Below, piece after piece: positions 43,056 to 54,035 of a DNA stretch of 64,000 nucleotides; the stretch's first letter is position 1; every line of letters starts with the position of its first letter. The notes below the pieces were generated by a model that was not told the origin of the DNA, did no database searches, and was given only the letters and a program-made list of their open reading frames with translations. The stretch comes from Incurvaria masculella. Lineage: Eukaryota > Arthropoda > Insecta > Lepidoptera > Incurvariidae. The translations under genes and the position numbers were made by a program. The stretch is taken from the NCBI GenBank assembly GCA_946894095.1, contig OX335650.1, forward strand, positions 9,238,001 through 9,302,000, given 5' to 3'.

Positions 43056-43119
43056 TCAAAATATTTATAAATAAGCGTGCTTTTCTCCATCTTGAAAAAA
43101 AATATTTATCACTACTTAC

Positions 43120-43298
43120 CCAAACATCGCAGCCATGTAATCATTTCTGATTCCTTTCATCATCACGCATGATTCTTTAGTGATGCAGCACAACATCTGA
43201 ATCCATTGCGATATTTTCTCCCGGTCCTCTCGATCGGGGTATAATTCCACGTGTGGTCTGACCAGATGAAGCAGAAACTTAAATTCGTCGTCAAGTTG
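43120..43298 (-). CDS. Minus-strand DUF4485-like gene, exon 6 seen
   Basis: Acceptor 'ttgtgtattttgcag', donor gtaagt. 179 nt starting in phase 0 and ending after two bases. It encodes QLDDEFKFLLHLVRPHVELY, PDREDREKISQWIQMLC, CITKESCVMMKGIRNDYMAA and MF. The pattern LDxEF...hxPxV..hPxxxxRxxhxxWIxxLC matches, from memory, the DUF4485 segment at the N-terminus of the centrosomal protein CEP112 and relatives. That is a family-level guess; the exon itself is well supported by splice sites, phase and composition. Confidence 0.78.
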
Positions 43299-43451
43299 CT
43301 GCAAAATACACAAGCAAGTTATTTCAATTAGTTGCGCAGAAATTAAAATTAAAATACTAGTATGTATACTAAAAATAAGCAAAAAATATGTAAGCGCAGT
43401 TTCCGCAGTCAGTGTCAAATCAAAAGTTTTGATAGACTCGATTATGCACTG

Positions 43452-43576
43452 GTCTAACCCCTGTTTTCACCACCTCCAGTTACCTGAAATCCGATAGTTA
43501 ACTTTCGGCTACATTGCATATTTGTATGATGTAACCGAAAGATAACTTTGGGATTTTTGTAGCTGGAACCGGGCGT
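43452..43576. mobile_element. Palindromic MITE
   Basis: About 125 bp that folds on itself with mismatches: 'CACCTCCAGTTACCTGAAAT', 'AACTTTCGGCTACAT' against 'ATGTAACCGAAAGATAACTT', 'GGGATTTTTGTAGCTGGAAC', with a small centre near 43515-43530. No coding capacity. It lies in the intron between the exons at 44019 and 43298. Confidence 0.6.
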
Positions 43577-43810
43577 AAATGGACTGAATGGGGGCGAATC
43601 TCGAAGACTCACAATAGTGTCAGTCACGTTTTAAATAGCTCTTTTAATAACGTGTTACGGACAGGCAAGAATATAGTTAGAGTAAATGTGATGGAAGTCG
43701 CCAGAAACGACACCATATTTCGGTCTAAAATACAAATGTCGAACACAAGTAGGTTGTACGCGAGAAATATAATTAAAGTGAAAATAGCCCAGTCTGTCAT
43801 TGGGTCAATA

Positions 43811-43975
43811 GGTCAGTCTGAGTTCTCACCCAAAATGGCGTTTACGGCAAACTGATCGACTGGCGTTTTCCGTAAAAACGTCAAACTCCATACAAGTTTT
43901 TACTAGATATTCTGTGGCTTCACTTCTTCAAGCTGTCAAAGTCAAACTCGGACTTCCGATTTGTATGAAAACGCG
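43811..43975. mobile_element. MITE family C, partial copy next to an exon
   Basis: It begins with the family terminus ('ggtcagtctgagttctcacc', then 'tggcgtttacggcaaactga') and shares 'caaagtcaaactcggacttc'. The far terminus is missing. Its inner end lies about 45 bp from the donor of exon 44019-44215, so it supplies most of the start of that intron. Confidence 0.65.
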
Positions 43976-44018
43976 GAAATTAAAACCTTCCACTAGCTCT
44001 ATAAAACTGTCCCCCAAC

Positions 44019-44215
44019 CTCGGTGACCCGATTGAAGACGACTTGGCAGCATCCGCCGGCGCACGTGCAGCCGGCGCGGCGCAGCTCGGGCGGCATGGCG
44101 GCGACGACGTCGTCCCAGCTGGGGTCCGCCTGCCAGGCGCACGCCGGCGGCGAATATACGGGCATGTCGGCCACGTCTGGGAGAGCAGCACGCGGCGGAG
44201 GCTGCCTGAACCAAC
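44019..44215 (-). CDS. Minus-strand DUF4485-like gene, exon 5 seen (Pro/Cys-rich linker)
   Basis: On the - strand the acceptor 'ttttatctgttaaaccag' and a weaker donor (GAG|gttggg) bound 197 nt: two bases completing Gly, then 65 codons, with almost every third base G or C. Protein: WFRQPPPRAALPDVADMPVY, SPPACAWQADPSWDDVVAAM, PPELRRAGCTCAGGCC, QVVFNRVTE. The acceptor was chosen because it keeps the frame from exon 45578-45750. A second AG nine bases downstream would keep the frame too. If the weak donor is not used the frame ends at TAA near 43980 and this would be a last exon. Confidence 0.65.
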
Positions 44216-44232
44216 CTGGTTTAACAGATAAA

Positions 44233-44312
44233 AGCAGGCCTATTCCTGGAATTACATAATCAGGAATCCTGAGTCTAGAAAACCGCTAAAAATCGCCAGG
44301 AATAGGCCTGCT
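44233..44312. repeat. 17-bp perfect inverted repeat around 46 bp
   Basis: 44233-44249 (AGCAGGCCTATTCCTGG) is the exact reverse complement of 44296-44312. It sits just upstream (gene sense) of the acceptor of exon 44019-44215. Could be the ends of a very small element. Confidence 0.8.
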
Positions 44313-45119
44313 GTAGCTGCTCGCTTTCGTATGTTTTTTAGTAGTCTCGGGTCGGGCGATATCACCAGGTAAGAATATCACCAACTTAAGGACAATGCAG
44401 AGGCACTAAGTACTTAGCATGAGAAGCCTCTCCTCTCCCGGAGATTGGCGATGGAATGTAGCGTACTGGATAACTGGAGTCAACGTGCGTCCAGCAATGT
44501 TACCATGATAAACTAACTCGCCGGGTGAACAGTCGAATAAGTGAATGAATGAATAAATTCTTAATTGTTGCACAAACAAAAATTCAGTTACAGAGAAAAC
44601 ATACAGCAACACAACAATACAGCATAAAGGCGGACTTATCACTAAGAGTGATTTCTTTCAGTCGACCCTTAAATAATTTATTACCCATTGTATATACCCA
44701 TATCAGACGTTTGCATTTCGTACCATGCTAGCTGTTAAACGACGTGTTATTCGGTCAAATGAACTAAAATGTATCAGTGACTCGACCCGGTGGACAGCCA
44801 CGATGGAGCTTGGTGACTGACAAAAGCCGTATTCATTGACCAAAGTGAACTCTTTCCCTGAAACATGGTTGAAGGAGGTGATGGCTGGGCACGGCGTGAT
44901 GCTCGTGAACGGGTGTTGTTTGTGGGGACTAGCCTGCTCCAATTATTTTGCCAATTGCAAAATTACTGATATTTGTCATGAACCGTCGTACAAGGCATGA
45001 ATTATTGCATTTTGTAAATTCATATTCATGTATTGCTTTAACCTGTGTTTTCCTAATATAATAATTGTTAAATACTTATTGCTAATGTCAGAAAAATTAA
45101 GTAAGTTATTAACCCAAAT
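44313..45119. other. Intron of the minus-strand gene, nothing recognised
   Basis: AT-rich, no known repeat. Confidence 0.4.
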
Positions 45120-45290
45120 AACATTTTTGTAAACTTAGACTAAGAGGACGTTGAAAAAAATACCAGCGGAATTTCTTGCCAGTTCTTCGCTAGGAGTGTT
45201 GAACTGGCTAATAAAAAAAAGACAAAACCGAGTGCAGTGTACTGCCTATGAATATTGAATAAACAATAAACAATAAACAATAAGATGTTG
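45120..45290 (+). mobile_element. Possible LINE 3' tail
   Basis: 'accagcggaatttcttgcca', 'gttcttcgctaggagtgttg' and a run of AATAAAC units resemble the 3' ends of lepidopteran CR1/jockey-type LINEs. No coding part is attached. Confidence 0.4.
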
Positions 45291-45577
45291 CAGATAAGGA
45301 TTCGAAATGTGTGTGAAATATTGAATTAATTATGAATGCGGGAAGTTTTTGGGAGTAAAATCTGTTAAATCACTTCACCCCTTTTTGATATGGTTTAGTG
45401 ATACATTTTCGAAGAACACGTGAGGCTAATTTCTTTGTTATATATTTTGATTAACCATTGTGTGGAGCAACGGAACATGGCATATATTAATTTTGTTGTT
45501 GAGGGGGCGTGTATGCAGTATGCACCATACTGAGAGCGTAGAATCTAAGCGCATTACGAGCCTATCGTTGGACTAAC

Positions 45578-45750
45578 CGAATGCCTCGTCGTTAAGCACG
45601 GTGATGACGAGTGAGTGTAGAAATCGGTTTCTCTTGTCACGAAGACTGGGGGAGTTGTACAGCGGACTGTAGAGCTTCTCTAGCCAGGGCTCGATCAGCT
45701 GTCGGTCAGCCGTGCTCGATAGACTAGGAATCAGCATCTTCAGCGTCGAA
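45578..45750 (-). CDS. Minus-strand DUF4485-like gene, exon 4 seen
   Basis: Acceptor 'atcttccgccgtag', donor gttagt. 173 nt: one base completing Asn, 57 codons, one base of Gly. Protein: STLKMLIPSLSSTADRQLIE, PWLEKLYSPLYNSPSLRDKR, NRFLHSLVITVLNDEAF. With the end of the previous exon (LNTEFIYYN) it gives LNxEF..hxxxhP.h....R..hxPWLEKL....RDKRNRFLHxLhh, which resembles both the later segment of this gene (43120-43298) and, from memory, the CEP112 DUF4485 region. So the protein appears to have two copies of the unit. Confidence 0.75.
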
Positions 45751-46201
45751 CTACGGCGGAAGATTTTAAGTCAACTTTTGTTCTAGTCAAGCTTAAACAC
45801 CTGAAATGTATGGCGCTACCATGCTATCAACAGAAGGACTATAAAGAGGACCTTCGAGAGGATATGGCTGATGAGGACTGTAACATTTCTTGAGCAGTTT
45901 CCAGTTCAGTTCCAACGCTTATGCTTTAACACTAATTTTCATGGCACATTCCTACATCCTTTACAGTTCAGTTTCGACGTAAATATGACAGAAAGGTATC
46001 TGGGATTGGTCCCTTAACCCTCTGGCTTACGTTAAGTCGATATTCACCGAGTTTTAGTGCCAAAATTAGCTCCAAAATGAGCTCTCAAGTTACAAGCACA
46101 CAGAAAAACAAAAAAAAAGATAGGTAGACAGATTAATAGACCTCAGGTGTTTGTTTTTCACAAGGGTTAGTGTAAACCTTGTTGACAGAATGAGTGCTCA
46201 C

Positions 46202-46326
46202 TTGTAGTAAATAAATTCAGTGTTCAGAGCGTCCGAGGGTCTCATTGGCTCCTGTTGTTTTTGCTGCGAGGATGGGGGCTGTCCATCATCTGAACGGCCT
46301 GCCTTCAGTTTTGCAGGAACTTTACC
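46202..46326 (-). CDS. Minus-strand DUF4485-like gene, exon 3 seen
   Basis: Acceptor 'aattaaatgctcag', donor gtgagc. 125 nt starting in phase 0 and ending after two bases. Protein: GKVPAKLKAGRSDDGQPPSS, QQKQQEPMRPSDALNTEFIY, Y. It is a Gln/Pro-rich, charged linker that ends with the start of the first DUF4485-like unit (ALNTEFIYY). The AA+T join gives Asn into the next exon. Confidence 0.75.
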
Positions 46327-46625
46327 CTGAGCATTTAATTTATTTGTATTATAGTCCAAAAAAGCATAAAAATATGTTTAAAGAAATGTAAGCAAATGAG
46401 ATCTCCTCAGCATCTGAGAGGGTTTCTTAAATATACCATAATTATTTCGTTATGTTTTTAAGGGTATCAACAAAAAATGGACATTCGATTATTTTCTTAT
46501 GATTTTTTTGCTGTCCTGGTATGGCAACTAATTCTTAAGGAAATGCTGTGCGTTGGGCTATATTATGACATTAGGTGTCGCATCATTTAGAAACCCATAC
46601 ATACAATACATATAATTGAAATTTG

Positions 46626-46985
46626 AGCGGCTCGTAGCTTAGCGGCGCGGGGACTTGTCTTGCATCATACATCTGGGTTCAAATCCTCGCCCCATTCATG
46701 CACCGCTATATTTCTCTTTCTGATTTGGATAAGTGCATTTCATTACGAATGCGAGCTGCTCCTTGGTTCTGTAGAAAAAAAACTAACTACTAGGGCTTAA
46801 GCCCGCCCGGGTTGGTACCATCGCACTCGATGATAAGATGGTCGAAGCGGCAATGAGAAATTGTCCGTATTTTCCATCCAGTTTAATGGATCCGTGCTCA
46901 TAACAATTCCTTCGGGAATGTGGTGATGGGTTAATATCATAATAGTAGTTGTATTAGACATTTATGTCAGGTTGCATTAAAAGAA
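46626..46985 (+). mobile_element. tRNA-derived SINE, most complete copy
   Basis: Head: 'gcggctcgtagcttagcggc' with an A-box-like TAGCTTAGCGGC (46634-46645) and B-box GGGTTCAAATCC (46675-46686). Then 'ctttctgatttggataagtg', 'catttcattacgaatgcgag', 'aagcccgcccgggttggtac', 'gatggtcgaagcggcaatga', 'attccttcgggaatgtggtg', 'ttaatatcataatagtag' and an A-rich end. The two boxes mark an internal RNA polymerase III promoter. It is inside an intron of the minus-strand gene, in antisense. Confidence 0.85.
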
Positions 46986-47013
46986 ATCAAATAATACTGA
47001 GTACTTGGCTTAC

Positions 47014-47120
47014 CTTAGAGGTGCCTCTGCCCAGGAGTGACCGCGAGGCGGCCTCCCTGCGCGCGCCGCGCGGCGCCGCCGCGCGCGCACCAGCCACAGC
47101 CGCCGCGCCCGCCACCGGAG
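47014..47120 (-). CDS. Minus-strand DUF4485-like gene, exon 2 seen (Ala/Arg-rich)
   Basis: Acceptor 'tggtgagcgcgcgcag', strong donor gtaagc. 107 nt: two bases completing Ala, then 35 codons: PVAGAAAVAGARAAAPRGAR, REAASRSLLGRGTSK. Third positions are almost all G or C. Low-complexity basic linker with no domain. Its phases fit the exons on both sides (16 codons plus one base before, phase 0 after), which is the main support. Confidence 0.65.
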
Positions 47121-47218
47121 CTGCGCGCGCTCACCATTACCGAACGACTCTTGTACGACATGTCGACATGAAGACATGCCATCTGTAAAGGGTCTCGTGA
47201 CTTTGGGAGATTATACTT

Positions 47219-47413
47219 TAAAGGGTTCCGTACCCAAATGGAGATAACGGAACCCTATTACTAAGCCTCCGCTGTCACAGGGCTGTATCTAATGAACCGT
47301 AACAGGTAGACAGCTGAAATTTTCAAAAAACGTGATGTTTTTGTGTTAAATCTTATACAATGGTACGGAACCCTTTGTGTGCGAGTCCGACTCGCACTTG
47401 GCCGGTTTTTTTT
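47219..47413 (+). mobile_element. 'GGTTCCGTACC' lepidopteran repeat with both ends
   Basis: 'agggttccgtacccaaatgg', 'aacggaaccctattactaag', 'cctccgctgtcacagggctg', 'gacagctgaaattttcaaa', 'ggtacggaaccctttgtgtg', 'cgagtccgactcgcacttgg', 'ccggttttttt'. Both ends are present but the interior is shorter than in the split copy at 20168. Confidence 0.75.
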
Positions 47414-47565
47414 ACGAACCAAACTATGGAACAGCTCGCACTCGTGACGAAATTGACTTTTTCAACTCAGAAAGAGAAAGAAAGTGGTGCATGAATGGGG
47501 CGGAGATTTTACGCCCAGACCTCTGGCATGCAAGGCAAGTCCCCGCGCCACTAAGCTGCTAACCA
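47414..47565 (-). mobile_element. SINE head fragment
   Basis: On the - strand: tRNA-like head 'gcagcttagtggcgcgggga', 'cttgccttgcatgccagagg', decayed B-box ('gggcgtaaaatctc'), then 'gcaccactttctttctcttt' and 'gttccatagtttggtt'. It abuts the GGTTCCG repeat. Confidence 0.65.
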
Positions 47566-47872
47566 TATTTGATGGTCAAGAAAATCTACTATTGTTCCAC
47601 GACTTTACCGGCAACTTGGAATATTTTTTTAAATCCCAAAATATTTGGAGTATATGCAAGTTTGAATATGTTGTTTTTAAACTCAAGCAATTGTTTGTAT
47701 TCTCCATTATCAAGAAGAGTGGATTAGGAGAAGAGTGAAGAATATATGGTATTCTGTTCTCCGATTTCTTAAGATTACTACTAAATGTTTTATATTGTTT
47801 ATATGATGTAAGGTTACACATTTAACACCAGGTAAAAGGAGGTATCATGACTGAAAGGACGGGTATTTTCAC

Positions 47873-47921
47873 CTCTCGGCGCTGTTCGACGTTCGTTTTC
47901 GGCATCAGCACTGCTCGCCAA
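47873..47921 (-). CDS. Minus-strand DUF4485-like gene, exon 1 seen
   Basis: Acceptor 'aacacatatttttcag', donor gtgaaa. 49 nt: LASSADAENERRTAPR in phase 0 plus one base. It has no start Met, so at least one exon lies further right. Short, but its end phase matches the Ala-rich exon at 47014-47120. Confidence 0.5.
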
Positions 47922-50900
47922 CTGAAAAATATGTGTTTGTTATAATGAGGTGCTATGATAATGTGTAAAGTTTTCACGAATCAGCCGATTAAAATAATAA
48001 ACGTAATAAACATTTATACAATATTGAACTAAAAAGCAATAAATAACATATACACATATATTACTTTCTTAAATGCTTGCGGCTTTATTTCAAGTGTAAA
48101 AACCTGGAAATTCAGTGGATTCACAGGGACTACTCCCGATTCAGTGCGGTGTTTGTTCGATTTCTCTTTAGTGGTGTATTTATATGGCTTTATATTGCTT
48201 TCCAAACTGTATTTTGTTTATTAAGGTCAGTAGAAAATTAATAAGCGAAGGTTAAAGTTATTTTATTTATGTATTTGTTTATTTAGTATATGCATGGTAG
48301 AAGTCTCTACAAAGATGCACAACATAAATGTATGCCTTGTAGTAAGTACAAAAGCAGATCAAAAACACTTGAGCATTGCTCCCCAACAAGGGTTGGGTAG
48401 CCAAAATCATTTGATAATTTATATGTAACAGCTGCAAGCACATATTTCCAGATGTAAGCACAGGTGTGATGAGAGACATGCTACTAAGTCTACCTATGAG
48501 TACAGTGTTTGGATATATCCTAACTGAAGTGGCAATAAAATTATTCGTGTTATTCAGTGTAGGCAATATAAGGATGGTTCGGGCATGGCACCTACTTCCC
48601 ACAAGGTGTGTTGGGCAAATATAACAGTACGTATGTTATTAACCTTACATGTCAGTTCAATAAAAAAAACGTAGCAACCGTAAACGTAGAGCACATATGA
48701 AAATATGTATTTCAGTAGATGAAGCGAAATAAATATGTGATCGTACCGTATTGCGATTGCGATGATATTTTACTAGCTGAGGTTCATGTCGTTTTAGACC
48801 GATGTCGGGTTGAATTATTTCCTAGATATTATGTGAGTTCCCCATATAAACTGTCTCCTGTTTCACCCCCTGCGAGTTTAATTTTCACGACCAATGGTCC
48901 TTTTCTAAGGTTCAGACTCTCTCAATACCGAAATCCATTAAAATGTGTTCAGCTATTCAGGCGTGAAAACGCAAGAGACAGACAGAGTTACTTTCGCATT
49001 TGTAATATAAGAATGGAAGTATGGATGTGGATTATACTATGCAATACCGTTGAGTTATCATATTTTACATATGTATATATATTTTATATTAACTAAACGT
49101 GTAATACACATGGAGGTCACCACCATGGTAATATGTATTTTATATTATAAGTTATTTGAAATATTTTATGAATTCTTACTCTCAAACCAGTCCTGCTCAC
49201 AACATCCCGGCCACTCATCTTCAATCTAGATTCTTCTTTACAAGAAGAGTTTACCTAATAATTATTTTCTATTATTTATTAAGTTCAAACATATACGGTG
49301 AATTTTATTCGCGGAGAGAGGTACGTGTCAATCATGGAGGTAATTTCCTCACCTCCATGGTGTCAATGTCATATTATTATTAGACTATGATTTTCTTTCT
49401 TCTTCTGTACCTTTCGTAGAGTTCCTTGAGCCAACTCGATGTGGCAACTAGTCTCATTTGAGATTATGGAATTATAATATTAATTTCAATATAGCCACAG
49501 TTTTGATATCTTTTTTAGATATAAGTAAAAAGTTACGTCAAAAATAAGTTATAATTATGTTATAGGTATAATACAAAAAATACGTGGGTCCCGAAAAAAA
49601 AAATGTCTCGATCCCATGCGTTTAACTATACGAATCCAAAAACCCAATAGTATGTATTCGTAGGTCAAATCGCTTATGAAAAAATACAGCCCTCATGCGT
49701 GAACTCTTAAACGGAGCAATTTTAGCTTCCAAAAAAAACCTGGAGCTTAATGATTTTGTTAACTGAACACGAATAACAAAGGTCCAACTCGGGCCAAGAA
49801 AAACATAACGTATAGGAGCTCAAATGCTATTATGATAATTTATTGAGGTTTAATGGGATCGGTTCGGATTTGATTATTTCGTGATTGATGTTGTTTCCGT
49901 GGGGCAGTTTGCGTGTCGCGTGCGGGTTCTAGACACGGGGTTTTAAATCTCCAAAAATAGGTAACTACATAGTTTCCGCTTAATTTTTTTGTGGGTGTGA
50001 GTTGTGAGCGGTTATTTGACTAAACAAGTTCCTACCGTGCGGCTTCTGTATTCTATGGGGTTTGACTCCTTATATTTGAGAGCAAATCGTTTAAAAGAAA
50101 GGGCAAGTTTTCATTCTACATTTACGGCATGTGTTTACATTTTTATTTTACATATTTACTGCAAATTGCGAATAAGTACAGCATTCGAATCTTTTTTAAT
50201 TTGGAAGCCTAAAACAGATTTGTTTAGTTCAGTCGCGAAGTAGTCAAGTTGCGTACGAAAATGAATTTCTCTCATGATTTAGGATTTTTGCAATATTTTC
50301 TAAAACTTTCGAAGAGATCTAATGCGACTTCAATATTTCAAGGAACTGACTTCAGTATTAAATAATGAAAACCCCATATCTTAGAACCATCTAAAGCTGG
50401 TATTACGGCATTCAGCATTGACTACAACCTTTAGTGGCAAATCTCGTGACACCAACGTCCAAAAACTGCCTTCACCGAAGATAACATAGTTACTGTGAGA
50501 CTACTGTCATATCATAGATCTAGGCACCTCAGGCACAGAATAACTAATAGTGCTACGCCTCAGGGACAATAAATTAAAATATTCTGCATCAAGCGCTAAC
50601 TGTATGTTTGTTTTATATATATATTATATTTAAATAATAACTGTATGAAGTAAATATTAGGTCCTTAGATATGAAATTGGCGTTTTGTCGAACTGACCAC
50701 TTTGATCTCAAATATCTGGCGTTTGGTTAAGAATTTCAAATTTAAATTTATATTAAATTTGGGCTCAAATTTAGTTATATTTTTAAGTTTTTGAATGTCA
50801 TTGTTGAGTATTTAATGTCGATGGCATGAAATAAAAATAACAAACAAAACTCAATGATTTATTTAAACTTGGAGCGCTGGCGAGCTTCGTAGTATCCTGT

Positions 50901-51214
50901 ACACGACACTGCATCGTGCAATTTGTCTGATAATTACAGAAAAAGCGCTCACTCCGCTCATGTTATTCGAAATTATTGCATTAAATATAGACGGCTGTGC
51001 TTGTAGGCTCTGGCGTCACACGCGACACAGTACATCCCGAAGCACGCATAGCTATCATGCAAGCATGTTTCCATGATAAAACAATTACAAAAGGTTTGCG
51101 AAGGTATTCAATGGAGTGTTCATGAACGGTACAAAGTTGAGTAAATATACTTTTTCGTACTAAGCAGCTACTTTAAATTAAGCATTTTAAGTTATAATAT
51201 ATCAACAATTACAA
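47922..51214. other. Mostly unassigned AT-rich sequence
   Basis: Should contain the 5' part of the minus-strand gene, which I cannot locate. A SINE 3' scrap lies at about 48581-48640 (+ strand: 'gggcatggcacctacttccc'). A small hairpin (CATGGAGGT/ACCTCCATG) lies near 49335-49361. Confidence 0.4.
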
Positions 51215-51500
51215 CAATTACACCACACCCACCGTCATAGAATAACCCCAACATACCGCATCTCCGTTGAAATTAGGTGCCATGCCAGGAACTCCCCTTT
51301 CTGATCACGGCTACATTAAACTGGATACGGCTCCGACTATCATTTCATTCCATAATATTACCAAACCGGGTGGGCTTAATCCTGGTAGGGTTAAGCCCAC
51401 TCAGTAACGGCACCTAGGGGTCAGTTTAATCTACATGGTCTGATTCATGGACAGCTCGCATTTCTGACGAAATACCCTTATAAAACTCAGTATTACTAAT
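51215..51500 (-). mobile_element. SINE body copy
   Basis: 'gttgaaattaggtgccatgc', 'ggctacattaaactggatac', 'accaaaccgggtgggcttaa', 'tgacgaaataccctta' match the body and tail. Contains a 10-bp inverted repeat (GTGGGCTTAA/TTAAGCCCAC) where the family has a different sequence. Confidence 0.65.
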
Positions 51501-51594
51501 CCAATTACCTTAGAAAGACGTAAGAAATATATATCTATTACCTGAAGTGCCCAGTTCCGCTTGCGACCACATAAAAAAATGTTTTAGATGAAAA

Positions 51595-51790
51595 GCATAA
51601 GATGAAAAGATGGCAGAAGTGGAAATTAAAAATTGTCCGTGTTTTCCATCGGTTCAATGTAGCTGTGCTTATATAAAGAAAGAGGGCATTGCACCTAATT
51701 CTTTCGTGAACGCGGTGTGTTGTGCTAATATCATAACGGTGGGTTTGGTATTATCCGTTATTGTCCGGTCACATAATAACATCAGAATAC
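51595..51790 (+). mobile_element. SINE 3' half
   Basis: 'agatggcagaagtggaaatt', 'aaaaattgtccgtgttttcc', 'atcggttcaatgtagctgtg', 'gggcattgcacctaattctt', 'gctaatatcataacggtggg'. Opposite in orientation to 51215-51500, about 95 bp away. Confidence 0.65.
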
Positions 51791-52349
51791 ATTTATGCAG
51801 ATGGTAAGCGAAATTTAAAAATTTAAATAGTGGTAATATAGACTATAGCTTAAATATCCAGTAACATAAGCCTCTTTTAAGCCCTGTACGGTTATACATA
51901 GATATATCGTTTTTTAGATTTGGTACGGAATCAATTTTCGTGTCTGACAAAAGTTTGAATTTTCATATCTTACTAAGCTTTCGCACAAGCCTTATGGCAC
52001 TGAGCGACATTCAAACGTGTTCGGCGAAAATGCTACATGCTCAGTCAATATTCCAGCAAAACATGACAAACAAACATGAATCACGGTACGGTGTGTTAAT
52101 ATTTGGGAAAATTTGATTACTTAGGTAACTTTATAAATATTTTCAATAACTCAAGTTTAATAACTAAAAAAAAAATGATATCGTAAAAAGTGTTCTCGAA
52201 TGACACAATAATTGATAATGAAGTAATAATGCGTGCCACAAAAACGTGACAAAGTTTTTTTTATTCGAAACCATCCCGCTCTAACAGATGATTTTTATCC
52301 GAAGCCTCTAAGCTTTTTTTTAACGAATAATCTAACCTAACCTTACCTA
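51791..52349. other. Nothing recognised
   Basis: AT-rich, no gene or repeat found. Confidence 0.5.
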
Positions 52350-52393
52350 CCTTATGAATATTATCCATGTATACATGGATAATATTCATAAGG
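52350..52393. repeat. Perfect 44-bp palindrome without loop
   Basis: 22-bp arms, CCTTATGAATATTATCCATG|TA and its exact reverse complement, joined directly at 52371/52372. A CCTAACCTTACCTA stretch precedes it. Confidence 0.95.
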
Positions 52394-52588
52394 TTTGATT
52401 GTGCACACAGCCACAAATACAATATTATTTCTTAATGGTATCACTAAATTTCACATGGCAATGGGGGTAGAAAGAAAATAATTCAAATCTATTTTATACA
52501 AGAGAAAAATTCCAATCCTACCTACCTACTCCCAAACTGTTACTTTTCGAACCAACCTCGGTGCAGCAACATCAAACTCAACATAAAA

Positions 52589-52827
52589 GTGGATATTGTT
52601 GCAATCAATAAGAGTTGTACAAGCATTCGATCATCAAGGATGAAGAGAGTAGCTGCAGTGCCATTCAGTGCTCAGTGCTTCAACATTCAAGCAAGGGTCG
52701 ACCCTGGACCTGTGCACAAGGTTTTTTCAAGGAAAACTATCTCAATAAGCCGACAGGAGAACCAGCACCTGGATTATTTGGAGGTACCGATGAAAAGATA
52801 ATGTATACAGTCCACTCCCTATTCTAA
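52589..52827 (+). other. Two overlapping open frames, unknown
   Basis: Two + strand frames of 70 codons each overlap here (starts 52589 and 52615). One includes CAQGFFKENYLNKPTGEPAP. Neither shows a known domain and no splice sites flank them convincingly. May be a decayed element. Confidence 0.2.
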
Positions 52828-53639
52828 ACCTCCAAACGAAACACTACATATATGTTTATTAAAAATGTATTATACTTATTGTCTTGAGATAATATTTGTA
52901 TGTTCTTTTTTATAGTCTGGTAACTTCTGAATATCAGACATTAGAGAAACAGTTTTTTTAATTTAAAACATATATTTTGAGTATTTTTTCATCCTTTTTT
53001 GTGGTGACCAAAAGTGCCTTAAAATTCGAATGCACATAACATTTTTGATTCCCTAGAACTGATATAAAAATACTAAACTATGTAATACCCCGTTCGAAGA
53101 ATTCTCCTGCGAGTGCGTTTAACCCACGTCGCGTTTACACGATCTCAAGTTGCATAATTTGATTAATTGTACCATATTAGCGACTTGATTGTAGTGAATT
53201 GTGGTGCTCTTGATGCCAGTGCGCCGACACTTGAGTTAAATTGATGTTTAGTGACTACGTAGCCGGGGATGCTAATCGGCGTACTTATGACCCTTCATTA
53301 ACTTAAAAGTACGCGTTATTTGAAGATCATATTTTGAAGATGTAAATGTAGGTCAGAACCTAAAATAATCGTTTAGTTTACGTACGTACGTACCATATTT
53401 GGACAAATTAAACTAAATAAAGATTTAATGCATATACTAACTACTAATTACTAACTACTACTAATTCTTGCAAGAACAATCTATTTCGTTTCGGTGACCT
53501 TCTGGTCTTCCTTTCATCTATTTAAGGGATGTATATAAACAGTAACTATGTTTATGTTAGAATAGAATTTATCCTAGGTATGAATATTTTAGTAATGATT
53601 TTTTTGTGTATAGCGCGGCATATTCGAACTTCGAGCTTT
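52828..53639. other. Nothing recognised
   Basis: AT-rich sequence. Confidence 0.5.
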
Positions 53640-54035
53640 TTGAACTTTTAAGGGGGCTGTGAAAACCATGCCGGCTGGCTAGTTGCTTCTTCACACCATG
53701 TTTGAAGGATCCCGGGTTGTACTTTGGGGAAAATAACTCGGCGTGGAGGGCATTCCATAGTTTACCGACCCTATAGATAAAGGACCTAGAGGTTCGGTTG
53801 GTTCCGATTTTTTAAACGTCGACAGTGAACGGGTGCATTTCCTGCCTTTTCCGCGTTGTGCGATAGTTTAAGGGTGATGGAGGGACAGGGTTATGCAGGT
53901 CCGATGAGCATTCTCCATGGTAAAGACGGTAGAACACAGAGAGAAACCCAACTTCCCTTCGAATTCGTAGTGGCTCTAAATTCAAAGATACCTTGAGGTC
54001 GTCGACGAGACGCACGGCCCGACACTGTACTGTGT
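53640..54035 (-). mobile_element. CR1/jockey-type LINE, end of reverse transcriptase ORF
   Basis: On the - strand: RAVRLVDDLKVSLNLEPLRI, RREVGFLSVFYRLYHGECSS, DLHNPVPPSPLNYRTTRKRQ, HPFTVDV, then after a break RSFIYRVGKLWNALHAELFS and PKYNPGSFKHGVKKQLASRH, GF. This is the typical end of insect CR1/jockey-type LINE proteins (LEPL..RR....FYR.YHGECS...LWN.LP...F...YD...FK). 26575-26770 and 59515-59590 belong to the same family. Confidence 0.85.

Noticed and set aside
43928..44191. Alternative minus-strand frame through exon 5 (RRVLLSQTWPTCPYIRRRRA...)
   Set aside because: Third-position composition is much better in the PPPRAALPDVADMP frame, and the upstream acceptor at 44216 keeps that frame with the preceding exon.
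46626..46700. A tRNA gene on the plus strand
   Set aside because: Same SINE head as above; the body follows directly.
47000..47188. Plus-strand Ala-rich frame over the GC-rich patch
   Set aside because: The minus strand has a strong donor, an acceptor and phases matching neighbours; the plus strand has none.
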